Below, piece by piece: positions 23,133-34,766 of a stretch of DNA of 64,000 nucleotides. Both the position numbers and the translations under genes were made by a program. Position 1 is the stretch's first letter. Each line of letters starts with the position of its first letter. A model generated the notes under the pieces. The model did not search any database, was not told the DNA's origin, and was given only the letters and a program-made list of their open reading frames with translations. The DNA comes from Albula goreensis (lineage: Eukaryota > Chordata > Actinopteri > Albuliformes > Albulidae): NCBI GenBank assembly GCA_022829145.1, contig CM040741.1, positions 53,290,180-53,354,179 on the forward strand, given 5' to 3'.

Positions 23133-23480
23133 CATGAGACAATTAGCACATTTTGAAAGAGGTCAAATGGTGTCTTAATTGCAGCTGTCAGTCTCAGAAA
23201 CCACAAGTTATTTAATATTTCAAGAGGAACACTGTTTATGGTATGATTGCCTTTTGGAAACTGCTTGTAATGAATCTCAATGCACAACAGCAAATAATGA
23301 GCACAACATCTGGAAGAAAGTAATATTGGCTGATGAATGGTCTTTTACTGTTACTTTTTGCATGCTCTTAAAAGGATGGTGGATCTGTAATGGTGTGGGC
23401 AGTCACCTTGTCAGTAGGAGTCACTGGACCATAGTATCACATGGCATGATAGAATTACAGCCAAGGAATATACAGTCATT
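23133..23480 (+). mobile_element. Tc1-type transposase fossil
   Basis: Translation gives HFERGQMV near 23148, resembling the start of the Tc1 helix-turn-helix domain, but it is cut by a stop soon after. WKKVILADEWSF at 23311-23346 corresponds to the block carrying a catalytic aspartate (codon 23332-23334) of the DDE domain. After a frameshift, GGSVMVW at about 23377-23397 gives the hallmark following motif. The order and spacing fit a shrunken Tc1-like transposase with internal deletion, stops and frameshifts. The terminal inverted repeats and TA target site were not found. Confidence 0.7.
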
Positions 23481-24362
23481 TTTGGTGACAAAGGGTGCAG
23501 CATAAGAGCAGAACAATGATAGCAGCATATTTAAAATAAAAAATAAATAAAGCTACAGTAATGCAGGTAATGATTATAATCAATAAAGTCCAAATGTAAC
23601 TTTCAAAGTTTTCAGATTTCAATGGTGGTAAATGCAACAAATGACAATCCACTGTTGATTTGCAGAAGCACTACCCCTCACCAGCCCTTTAAAAGCAGGT
23701 GATTTCAGAACTCAAGCAGCTGGAATGAAGATGTGAGTTCAGTGCACTCAGGCAGAATTGAGTTAATGCCTCCCCCGTCCTGGCTCCACGAAGAGTGACG
23801 TATCCCTGATTTATCTGGCGGTAGGAATTCTGTGATGGACTGGGATCTCTGTGGTAACCTTTTGACCTCACCAGATGTTCTCTCCAAAAACACACTAATG
23901 TCCACCCCTAAATCTAGATCCAAGAGTATCAAATGGCTGTGATGGGTGCGCGACCGGACTGAGAGAAATGACAGTGATGGTGATGAGGATGGATTTTAGA
24001 ATACAGGCGGAATGTGGTGCATTAGAGAGACCATATGCTTCCTTCAAGGCTAGAGGTGACTATGGAGGGCCAGGCTGCACTCACAAGAACATCAAACACA
24101 AGTGTCTTGATATACAATTATCATGGCTGCAGCGCTATCTAAAAGGAGTGTGCAACTGGCATTGGCTAATTATATACAGAGGTGTTGTCTGACGCAGATG
24201 GCCAGGTGTAGTTCACATTGAAATGTGTTTGTGCATGGGTTGTTTCCAATGTCAGTGACAGGGAAGGAAGCTCATATGTGTTTCTCAAATTCATGCTGAT
24301 GTTTGTTCTGAATGATGTCTCTTCTGAGTGACAGCTCAAGAGTGACGGTATTATTTACTGTA
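23481..24362. other. Non-coding stretch
   Basis: Unique sequence with no recognisable feature. Confidence 0.5.
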
Positions 24363-24483
24363 GTCTAATCTGTGAACCAGTGTTGGTGGTAAACATTTCA
24401 TTACCTAATTGAGCCAGGGTGACAGGTGGAAACCTGTGCACACCAACCATCCAGGAATGGAGTTCCCCTCCTCTGGTCTAATC
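24363..24483 (+). mobile_element. 105-bp hAT-type remnant with perfect 8-bp target duplication
   Basis: GTCTAATC occurs at 24363-24370 and again at 24476-24483, flanking 24371-24475. The right end reads CCAGGAATGGAGTTCCCC then TCCTCTG, which resembles the right terminal repeat of a common fish hAT-type non-autonomous family (ending in GAGTTCCCCACCCCTG). The left end is degenerate relative to that. Known: hAT insertions make 8-bp duplications. The exact duplication is strong evidence of insertion. Confidence 0.65.
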
Positions 24484-25007
24484 AGATGTTTGGGCCACTG
24501 TGAGCCACATTAAGAATTATTCTCACAGTTATTTCTGGGGTCAGTCAGGTCTGAGGGAAATGGGATGTTGATGTTTAAATGGAGACAAGCTTTAAGCGTA
24601 CAGGGCACTAAGAGGACGTGTGTGTCATCACCAGGCAAGGGGTACCGTAGCAGTGTCTCTGGCCTTTGGCAAACCCTTACTAGACAAGCACATAAAATCT
24701 AAAAATAATGATACTGTGTCCAGTCCTATTATGCAAAAATGTCTCTCCACAGCCTCTGAATCTGGCTTTTGTTGTTATACTGTTGCTTAGGATATTGTCC
24801 AACAAAAATACATACAGTACTTAAGGATGAATCCAGACCTGGGCTTAAGTGTGTTTTCCATGTAAGTCTCTCAAATGCTGAAAATGCACTTAAACACGTG
24901 TCTGGACTCTGCCTATTATGAGATACTTTTCAAAACACTCCTTGCACTTGATTTTGTTTTGCAGAAAAAATGTTTTGGAAAAGCAGGTTGACATTTTGTA
25001 ATTAAAT
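24484..25007. other. Non-coding stretch
   Basis: Unique sequence with no recognisable feature. Confidence 0.5.
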
Positions 25008-25300
25008 GGAGTTTTGGTAAAACAAAGTTCTGGGGAATCGTTTTCGGACAACCCCTTTCAATCATTCACAGTCTCCACACGAGTATAAAAGCGCCACGTA
25101 CCTCATTTCCCATTGTGCTCTGCATCTCTGGCACCCACCCCCTCCCCCATCTCCACCTTCCTCTACATCTCCTACTTCTTCGGGGGGTGCTCTTCTCCTC
25201 GAGAATAGCTCACACCACTCCCCTTAGGACTCCAGCCCAAACCAGTACATAACCACCCTCAATAAATGTTTCCAAACTATTTATTGTCTGTAAACGTTTC
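25008..25300 (+). mobile_element. LTR-like dispersed repeat, copy B, with TATA box and AATAAA
   Basis: Colinear with copy A at 16490-16880. It has GTATAAAAGCGCC at about 25083, resembling a core promoter, and AATAAA at about 25261-25266 roughly 180 bp downstream, the order expected for U3-R of an LTR. There is no coding sequence on either side that I can recognise, so it is probably a solo LTR-like remnant. The terminal TG/CA and target duplication could not be fixed. Confidence 0.5.
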
Positions 25301-25889
25301 TACTGAATTAACATTATTATTCACAGTTGTTGGAGCAGTTAAAAATAATTAATTGGATGGTAAAACTACAACCTACCACTCCTTTGTATTTCAAAGAAAT
25401 AGCAAGAGGACAGAAAGGAAGTGGATCATTTTGTAGCATTGGGGCACATCCACCATGCCTAAAGGTGGCTACTCTATTGTGGTGGACAACACATATATCA
25501 ACACATATATTGTTAAGCACCTCAACCAAGGTGTTCTCTCTGCTTTAGCACATGATTCAATTTGCACCATGCCTCCCTCCTTAAATTCAATTACCATTCA
25601 ATTCACCTTTGTTGAATACTTCAAATGAAATCATACATATGACATATTCTCCCACCTACTTCTATCTCTGTATCATATGCCTTACAATCATAATGGACAA
25701 TAAAATCATGAACTGCTAAGATGCACAGCAGGGGAGTCCACTTGCAAACAGGCATGGATAGGAAGAACATACAATGCAGATCTTATGGCCTTGGCCATGA
25801 GGAGAGAGAGCAGCATTCCCAGAATTCTCAGATATTGTACATCCACAGCACACAGGAAGGAAAATCAGAGGAAGAGATGAGAAAGATAA
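25301..25889. other. Non-coding stretch
   Basis: AT-rich unique sequence with no recognisable feature. Confidence 0.5.
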
Positions 25890-25936
25890 GAAAAAAGGGA
25901 GAGAGACCTACAGAGAAACCTGAGAGAGAGAGATGC

Positions 25937-25977
<41 letters not shown>

Positions 25978-25980
25978 GAG
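25890..25980. repeat. GA-rich tract with pure GA run
   Basis: Purine-rich simple sequence; the pure (AG)n run is 25941-25973. Confidence 0.95.
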
Positions 25981-28900
25981 GGGGCTGGAAGGTAGTGTAG
26001 TGCAGAGCAGTGCAATGTTGGGCTGACAGCTCTGACAGTCCCAGCCAATATTTGTCACATTTGGGAGTGCATGAATTCTTGATTTGCTATGCCTTAACTG
26101 ATTCTGCTCAGCACTGGCTGTCAGTCAGTAAGTCGGTTGTTCCCTTCCCCCTTGCCAGTTAACTCTTAAGCTTTCTGTACAATTGGGATGTGGGTGCTCA
26201 GGGCAGTAGGTGGTGATTACCTAGCCCCAACCTCTCACACAGTTCTAATATTGCATGCACAAAAGAATTTGAGGGTCAGGTGCATAAAAACAGACAGAAA
26301 TATGGAAAAGGATCATATTAGACCTGTTAGATTTCAGCTCCTTTTTGCATCATTTAACTACACTCATAACCCAAGCAATGAGCACAAAAGACTTGAGGCT
26401 GGAGGATCTATGCAGACACGTACCGAAACTAGGTTTAATATACTTTAAGATTAGATAACATACTAATAATTATTAGTGGTAAGTTAATATGAACTAACTT
26501 GCAGCTAATTACTTACTAATGATGAAGACTCCTCTTCTTAAAATTTTTCAGTATTTCAAATATGTCATGTTATAAGTATTTACAGGGTGATGTATTGGTG
26601 ATCTCAAACACATAGGATCAAATAGACAGGATCAATGTCCTCAAAACAAATCACATTTCATCTGCTTGCTGTAAAGTATGTTTCTTTCTTCAAATGTCTT
26701 TCTTCTGATCTTTTATTTAGTTTTAGATGCTGCTATAAAGTCTTTCCCAAAAGCATACTCCAGTTTTCTAGTTAATATTTAAGGGGCACTGATGTTCAAG
26801 TATTGCTACAGTGCTTTATTATTTGAAAATTGAGAATCAAGCACAATTAAATACTAACAAGACATTAGTGACTTCACGGCAATATCAAATGTTTATTTAC
26901 AATTAAGCACCTATGAATGGCTTTTTATTACAAAGTAAAGTCAAAGCACAGCTGTAGACGATGTGAGACCTATGCATATTTCATTGCTGTTTGCAATGAG
27001 CTATATACTGCAGACATTTCGAAATCACATTAAGTTCTTCATGCAGGGGTAAAAAGTTGCAGAAAAGCTCTTAAAATGGGTATGAAAAAACACAATCACA
27101 GGGGGACAGGTTGTCGGTCAGGATTGTATTAGAAAAACGTTCCCTTTGCGTAGTGAGTGTGTGCTGATGTCACATTGATTATGCTGTCCACAAACAGCCA
27201 TTGTTTGGGATCTGGTGCCTGTCCATCATATGTCCACAGGGACATGGCTGACTCACACTAAAAGCTGGCTTTAACGCAATCGCACCATATTTGCGGGTAA
27301 TGCCATTCTCCTCAGAGGTTTCTGAATTCTGCAATTTCCTGCACGTTTTTACATTAATTGCATTTCAATGTTTCTTTCCCTCCTGCATATTGTCATATAC
27401 AACTAAATAAATGAAAAATCCGGCATAAGACATTGTTTCTTGAAGGAGGAAACTGAATAAACCATAAAATCTAGCCAGTGAGTGACACACCCCAGCCAAT
27501 GAAGTGACTTAAAATGGCAATCCATGTGTCTGGTGACAGCCGACTCCCGTGTTGGGTGATTCCCAGTTGCCTGTGGATATGCAGCATAGGGAATAGGGTG
27601 GAGTGACTGTAAAAATAAACTGCTATTTTGAATACAGTCATGAAAGCCCAGCCATGTTTGCATCAAAGTTACTTTTCACCAGAACAGTCATTTCCTCTTG
27701 GCATCTGTATTATTGTGGTCTTTGGGGACAAAAGTTTGAGAATCTTCAGTCCTCAGTCTACAGTTTCTGGGGGAAATTAAGCTACATTAGCCTGGTACTT
27801 TTTCAGTTCACAGGATATTGATTATAGCTAGTACAGAGCTGTATCATCAGCAAGAACAACCTCTTGCCATAGCACTCTTTATGCCAGCTTTTCTGATAAA
27901 GGATCAAACTAAAAATTGAAGCTTAGAGGAATACATTCAGGAAAAAAGGTCTTGAGAACTAATTTACAAGGACCAGTTACAGCTACAATTCTGCTATGGC
28001 TTATTTCTTATATAGGAGGTAAAGAACAGCAAATTCCATCAACTCTTCTACCGACCACAGGTAACAAGTCAGAATCTTCCTGATGCAAACCGATTACTGC
28101 TTGTTTCCCCTTCAGGATACTTCAGGGCCCAGAGGCCTAATGAATCACTGTCTGTTTGCTCTCTGTCAGCTTGGAAGAATTCTCAAGAAGGAAGTAAAGT
28201 GATTTTTTTACTCTTGACCACACAATTCAGGGCAAACAACATGTCCAGGTTTTACACTTCAAATTCAATAGTTTATACACAAATAAAAATTAAAAATTTA
28301 ATATGTGTATTTTTATATGAATTGGGGTATCTGTATCAGTCTCACAAATCATATTTAATTCATATTTTGAATAGCCTATTTGTTTATCTCCTGTTTTGGA
28401 TAGTGCTGTCTGTATTGTTTCTGCAATTTTGTTCACTTTATACAGTCAGTGAAAAGAGTCTTACTTTGGACCCTCACTTTGTCAAAAACACTAAGCACTG
28501 AAAGAGTCCTTGCCAACTGACCAAGATTCTATACAAATGGTTTTTCCCAATTTTCCCAGTGATAGACTATTTTTCAACACCAGGAATGAGACACATTCTT
28601 TTTAAGATTTATAGAGAAATCAAATGTGTTTTTTGGAAACTGATTTGGATTTGTCATTTAAAAGTCATTTAAAACTGATGCAAACTACTGTGTAATAAAA
28701 TATGGAATGAAGACTGGAGGTTAATAAGAATATGATTTTAGAGTATATGTCTAGTCACTAGTCAAAATTGATTGGCATTTTAGATAAGCCGTAGTGACTG
28801 TTCCCTTCAGGATAAATGGCTGATGATCATAAAAATCAAACTGCTATTGTTAAATAATCGGCTGCTCTTCAAATAATAAAACAAATAAAATTTGCCTGGC

Positions 28901-30397
28901 AGCCATTGATCTATATATTCTTATTGTCAAATGTTTTTAGAATATAAAGCATGCACAGAGTTGTCACCAAACCTGTTATGTATCTTTGTGACAATCTTTC
29001 CATGCATGGAGAAGTTAGCTGGATTCTAGCCAACATCTTGATGAGCTATTGCAGGTGGGCTAACCTTATGGCTTCCAAATCCTAAAACTCTTGCCAAGAC
29101 CTGAACAGCCAAGCTTTGTTTCCAAGCTTGATGGCTATGAGTAAACATGTTCACAGACCAAATGCATGAATATATAAATGAGAAAACTGCCAGCATGTTG
29201 CAACACAAGGCTTACTTAAAGATGTGCTGCTAACAGACCAGTTTATTGGAGCAGCATGTTGCATATCAAAAGCTACATCTATGTTCAAGCTTTGGAATAG
29301 TTTATGACCCTGTGTAGACCAATATCCATGGCAGTTATATGTCCAACTAGATTAATATTTTGTCTAATAGAAATTGCATTAATTAATTAAATTAAAATTA
29401 AATTGTAACAAAGGTGCAAATTTTCTGAGACAACCATCTAACCACCAATTGTTTTTAAGCAAAAACAGACTGAGACAATTGTGACAGACCTGACAAAAAC
29501 TTAAAGGGTGTTAACTGATGTTAAAATAGATCAAAGGGGTAATTATGTTCCGCATAAATGAAAAGAGTAGGCCATTTTTTCACTGTCATTGGAGACACCG
29601 TATTACAGTACTAACATTTCAGAAATCAGAGCTGATTATCTGAAAGCTTGAGCAGAAAAACTATGAATACAAATTCTGCACAAACATTGCACATTTTGTC
29701 TAATGTTTCCAAGCAAATCTAGAATCCATGGCGAATTCACCAGGGTTGCCCAGAGCTACAGAGGGGCAGAGTTTATCAAGCAATGAAACATAGATGCTCT
29801 TCCTGCAAACTTGGCTAAAGAAACTGCAAAAACTAAACAAACATCCAAACGGGGAGGGGGAGGTAAAGCAGACCAATAGCATATCAGCATGTAGTGGCGG
29901 GGGCGGCACTGGGGGGCAGGAGGGGGTCAGAGTTGGGGTTTGGGTTACAGGGCCAGCATCTGCCATCCGGCCATCAGGCATCATCAGTCACATCCATCAC
30001 TCACCAGTGCGAGGGCCGAGCGTTTGGCGAAAACACCCAAAGGAAATGGAGTCTCTGGACCAGACGAGAATAAAATTAGCCTGATGACTAAGTTCCTCCT
30101 CCCCACTCCAGCAGGGATTAAAGCACTCCATTTGTTTTCATTACTTCCGTCATACGGTGGGGGACAGTGGTGATACTCGTTTCATTTTGGTCATCTTGAT
30201 CTCGCGTTAGTGGAGCTGCATCCTGATAGACTTTTAGCGATATTCATGATTGCATACACAGAGGCAGAGGCAAGCACAAATGCAGACATATATTACTCAT
30301 ACATGCACAAAAATACACACACATACCCACACAAATACTATGCTGGTGTACAAGCAGAGGAGAAAAGTATGCTTTGGTTTAAAGTAGCTTTCTCGAA
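25981..30397. other. Long non-coding stretch
   Basis: About 4.4 kb, mostly AT-rich. A perfect 16-bp palindrome ACTAATAATTATTAGT sits at 26462-26477. A GC-richer, CpG-retaining piece at about 29880-30180 may be a conserved element. No genes or mobile elements were recognised. Confidence 0.45.
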
Positions 30398-30447
30398 TTT
30401 GTATATGATCACATCGCATTTCAAGGCAGTACATGATCATATACAAA
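30398..30447. repeat. Perfect inverted repeat (14-bp arms, 22-nt loop)
   Basis: TTTGTATATGATCA at 30398-30411 is exactly reverse-complementary to 30434-30447. The stem does not extend further, and it is short for a microRNA precursor. Confidence 0.85.
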
Positions 30448-31326
30448 CTGACATCTGCATCCACACAGACACACCAAGATGTGGATACAATTTGTCACAC
30501 TGAGTATTCACTGAGCTCTTTGTGCAAGTCACATTCCTAATGTATGCACAAGATGAGGCAGTTTTCCTTCAGTTACCTGCTTTTCCTGCTGTTGGGCTGT
30601 CTGTCTGTGACAAGTAGCCATGGAATGGCAGAGGTACTGATGGTGATTAAAAAGGGGAGTGCACAGATACAATGCATATGAGAGGTTTCTGAAAGTGAGG
30701 ATGTCAAACGAAATGAAGAAAAACTTGGTCTTCTCGAATGAAGACACCCCTGGGAGGAGTGAGCAGGAGGAAGTTTTACAGCAGGAGAAAGGTGACCGAC
30801 CACGTGCCTGGCAGAGGCCAGATTTATAGCTGCCCCGGGTAAAAAGCCTGCAACGCATATTTCCACAGCCAGTTAAAACAAATCTCGGTCACGCTTCGAT
30901 TTCAGCCCTCCTTAAGCCTTTCCTTTCTTCCTCATAATGTTATTCCTCTCTTAATTATCTCCATTAGTTCAGAATAAATTCCTGTACACTTGGGATAGGG
31001 TTTACAACTGAGCTTCCACTTGTGCTGCTTTCCCTCGCTGACTTACTACAGACCCGTCATATGATATTCCTCATTGTGTTGCAAAAGAAATTAAAATCTC
31101 CTCTTTCAGTTTTTTTTTTTCCATTTTCCCTTTAAGTGCTTTGTTCCCTCCAATCCTATGAGTCCCACCTGCCCTTCTGCCATTGGTCAGGAAAACTCCA
31201 ATCTCTGTGAGGTCCAGTGGCGGGGTCCTCTGAGCTCAAATGTAATGACCTTGCTTCTCATTATTGCAACCTGCCCCTCGATCTGCAAAACAGCCTGCAA
31301 CACAGGAATAGGGCAACCAAGGGCTT
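30448..31326. other. Non-coding stretch
   Basis: Unique sequence with no recognisable feature. Confidence 0.5.
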
Positions 31327-31419
31327 GTTCGTGGGCCGAGTGAAAATTTGTTCGGAAAGTGTGTTCGTGGGCCGATTTGTTCATGAGTAGGGGTGTTCGC
31401 GGGCCGAGGTTCCACTGTA
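31327..31419 (-). mobile_element. Terminal fragment of a TACAGTGGAACCTCGG-type element
   Basis: Read on the minus strand it starts ACAGTGGAACCTCGG at 31419 and continues with repeated CGAACA-type phrases (GTTCG units on + at 31327, 31350, 31363 and 31395, plus GTTCATG at 31379). This matches, from memory, the terminal region of a widespread vertebrate DNA-transposon family with TACAGTGGAACCTCGG ends. Only one end is present. Here the usual GGTTCG phrases read GGCCC(G/A)CGAAC, a variant. Confidence 0.55.
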
Positions 31420-31860
31420 TTGTTAGATTGCATCTGAACAAAGACTCTGCTGATATTTGTAGTAACACTTCAGAGACTAGTGTTTAGCTGTCATTATTCC
31501 CCTTCTTACAGGCTAACAATTTGCTAGGGATGCTTCTGGCTAGCTGGCAAGAACCCCAAAACGATTCAAGTTGAAAATGGAAAGGTCATGTCGTGGTATA
31601 TTGTGTAAAAGCCACTCACACTTCAGCTGCTATGCAGTTGTGATGAATGGACAAATGGGAAATAGTGACCACCTAAGACCTTTTGTTTGCTCTATTTCTT
31701 CTGGTTACACAAAACACTTGTACTCATGCCACAGTGAAAATGTTATGCTGAATCATAGATCCAGCTTTGTCCAAGGCACTGCAGCAGTTTTTCAAGCAGG
31801 ATTCCAATCCATAAATCCCATTACCAAAGCACAACAGCAAATCACGCTGCTGGCTATTAG
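31420..31860. other. Non-coding stretch
   Basis: No recognisable feature. Confidence 0.5.
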
Positions 31861-31985
31861 TATATTTGCCATCAGTTGCTATTTTTATATTTATCTTCAG
31901 TTACAACTTGTATCTTGATCTTCCATTGCTAGTTGTACATTTTTCTTCATTCGCTATTTGTATCTTTGTCTTTAGTCCTGATTGG
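31861..31985 (+). repeat. Diverged 25-bp minisatellite, five copies
   Basis: Exact 25-bp phase at 31861, 31886, 31911, 31936 and 31961. Units follow TAT.TT..TCTTCA.T.G and end in CTATTTG/CTAGTTG/CAACTTG. No indels despite heavy substitution, so it is an old tandem array. Confidence 0.75.
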
Positions 31986-34718
31986 GTCTCTAGAGTCTCT
32001 GCAACTTGAAGCGCCTGCTTTTTCACATTGCCGATTGGAAACAGATGCAGAGAGATTATAGACTGTGTCATCACTCACCCTGGGGGCCCTCTTCTTCTTC
32101 TACCCAAGACTCCTGCTCCCAGACCCTGCCCTACCCCCAAAAAACACTCATCATGACTTTCTGGAATTGAACTTGGATAAATCCTCAATTTGTGTTCTGC
32201 AGGCAGGTCCTGCCTTGAAAACAGCCAAACCATTTTTGGTGGGCCAAGAAAAGGTCAGCATTGGATTGCTTTTGCTTTGACTTTTGTTTTTTAAACTAGT
32301 GTATTTTTATGACATTCATTTATATCATTCTAATTCTCCTCTAGCACTAACACATGAGGCAAGAGCGTTGGGCTTCTGTATTTATTTCCATTTTCCTTCT
32401 CACTACCACACCCCCACAGCCCTACCCAGGGCAACACTTCAGGAGCCACCATCCATTGGGACATTATCAGTGAGGATGGGGAGGTGGAAATTATAATGGG
32501 GTGGATTAGACACCCAGCAAACAGACTCTTTCTGTCTGTCCCAAGAAAAAAAAGCTGTCCCATTGATGGTGGGGAAATCTGGGGGGAACAAAATGGGTGG
32601 AGTCTTAGCTTGACGCTCCTGTCTCCACTTACTGGTGTCAAGGAATACGTGGTGATACTGAGAAGGGAAAATGATAAACAAGCGCTCTGAGGACAATTCT
32701 TGTCTGGTGGTGACATGGTGGACACTTGCAGTTTATTAGTAGCGACAGGGAGATACACATTTGGACTGTGAAAAAAATCACATCTTGCAGATAATAAGTT
32801 GCTGCTTCTTCATTTTTTCTTTTTTGAAATGACACATTCCAGCTCTAGCCATCAGCTAAAGGGACTTCTCCCCACTTCAACAATCGCCGCAAATATTTTC
32901 TGTTTAAATGTGTCATTTTCCATTCACTTTAGCCAGTACACATTGCACAGAACGGATGTAGTGAAATACCAAGTCAAAACATTTACAGAGATATTGTTTT
33001 CACATAAAGGATTTCTTATAAAGGGTTTCTTGAAGAAGTATGTGACTTTCCCAGATATTTATGATAAATTTTATGTGCCTTAGTCATGACAAATGCCTGT
33101 GAAAGCCAGAAATTTCAGATGTAAAACTACCACAACAGCGTTGTGTCTGTTTACCTATGTGTTGCCAATGACCCTGACCAGATGCCATTTATCTCGAGTT
33201 CAGCTGTGTCCCAGTATTCTCTGCTCTAAATCTATGCTATCTAAGAGCAGCCCAAGAGGTCCAGGAGTGTCCTCAGCACCGATCAGCCAGTTCTGGGACC
33301 ACAAAAAGTATGAACCTGATACAAGGAGAGAGCTACTTTTCTGTAGGGCCTGTAGTCCAAGAGAATTTGGATGTTTCAAAAGTAAACACAACTGCAAATG
33401 GCTTCAGTTTCTCATTGGCACATTATTTGTTATGACTACTTCAAATTTTAACTGTCTGCTTGCACACCACACATGCACACGCACCCATGAACACACAAAC
33501 CTCGGCACATATGTAGAAACACATGCACGCAAACAGACACACACACAGACATTGATCGAGTTTGCCTTTTGTATGGGGTATGGGGTATGGGGTATGGGGG
33601 AATTGATTGCTTCCTGTGGGGCACAGATGAGGGGCGAACTAAGGGGAAGTGAGCCAGGAAGGGCCAATGCACAAATATGACAGGGAGATGGATGCCTCGT
33701 CTCGGAAACTCATTCCCGCCATGGTTTCAGTCCCTCTGCTTCCTTCCTTTTGGGACAGATGAGGCCATCTGCTTTCGGTAACCCAGTTGTTGGTCAATTA
33801 ATGCTGCTGTTGCAGTGAGATTTCCAATAATCTACTTTCATGGTTTAGAGACAAACTTATTAAATTACATACACATTACATTATAGTACAAATAGCTTTC
33901 AGGAGTTCTGGTGAAAGGATTTGAAATAAGTTGAGTTCATCAGAATTGATGGTCTTATTATAAATGATAAAACAGGGTTATATGGCTATGGTGAATTGCA
34001 ATAATTTTAGTTCATGAGTCAAACAGTGGTACAAAACACAACAAAAGTATAAATATTTAAGATTATTTACTTAATTAAAAATTTTCATTTAAAATAAAAG
34101 GTCCCCATTACCGTAGATTACCTTGGTCCTTTTCTTATAAACTGTTTACGATCCAAAAAAAAATCCTTGTGCAGTGGTAGCCTCCTGCTCTTTAAAACAA
34201 AATATATGCGAATGATTCTGGTCAGCAGAATAGGTAAAGGAGTGGAACACAAGACCTTGGGACCTCTTTTAAGCATTGCAGGTAATATGCTGCTCAAACA
34301 TTTCAAAGCTTACATTCATTATACAATTTAGCTCCCTACACCACACCCCACCCCCTTCAATTATTAAGATGTGTATGTGACATCTGGTCCATTGCAATTA
34401 ACCTTGATGAAATCGGGAACAGCTATCTTTTCATTTTTTACCCTACTCCCTTCCTTTACCTCTTCAATGGTGCTTTTCTACAATTGAAATCAGGCTAATG
34501 ACTTTGAAAGGAAAAAGAATGTTCTTTCAATAGATAATTAGGGAGATTGGTTTACCAGGGCTTTTCAAGACCCATTCAGGGAAGGAGTCTGGTCTACAGT
34601 CCAAGGGCCGAGAGGGCTCCCTGGAGAAACATTTCCCGCTCTTTCATTGCCCAGAGCAGGTGCCTGGCAGGTAGTCAATCGAGATGCTGGGGAGGGGAAA
34701 TAGGAGACTGCTGTATAA
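31986..34718. other. Long non-coding stretch with simple repeats
   Basis: Contains cryptic CA-rich text at about 33465-33550 and four heptamers (GTATGGG) at 33571-33600. The 195-codon frame at 33093-33680 runs through these repeats and has no domain, so it is rejected as a gene. The 34380-34620 part has balanced composition with TAAT-type cores (GCAATTAACC, ATAATTAGG) and may belong to the regulatory block at 34719. Confidence 0.45.
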
Positions 34719-34766
34719 AGGTCAGAATCAGAGGTCAAAGGTCAGCATCCCAAGGTCATTAGGTCA
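34719..34766 (+). promoter_or_regulatory. Array of five AGGTCA nuclear-receptor half-sites (DR1 + DR2)
   Basis: Perfect AGGTCA hexamers lie in the same orientation at 34719-34724, 34732-34737, 34739-34744, 34753-34758 and 34761-34766. Pair two/three is separated by one base (DR1) and pair four/five by two bases (DR2). Known: DR1 binds RXR heterodimers, COUP-TF and HNF4-type receptors; DR2 binds RAR/RXR. A given hexamer is expected about once per 4 kb per strand, so five in 48 bp is far from random. There is no recognisable promoter nearby, so a distal enhancer is the likely reading. Confidence 0.6.

Noticed and set aside
33093..33680. Longest open frame, 195 codons
   Set aside because: It runs through CA-rich and GTATGGG simple repeats, has no recognisable domain and no splice or promoter context; open by chance.
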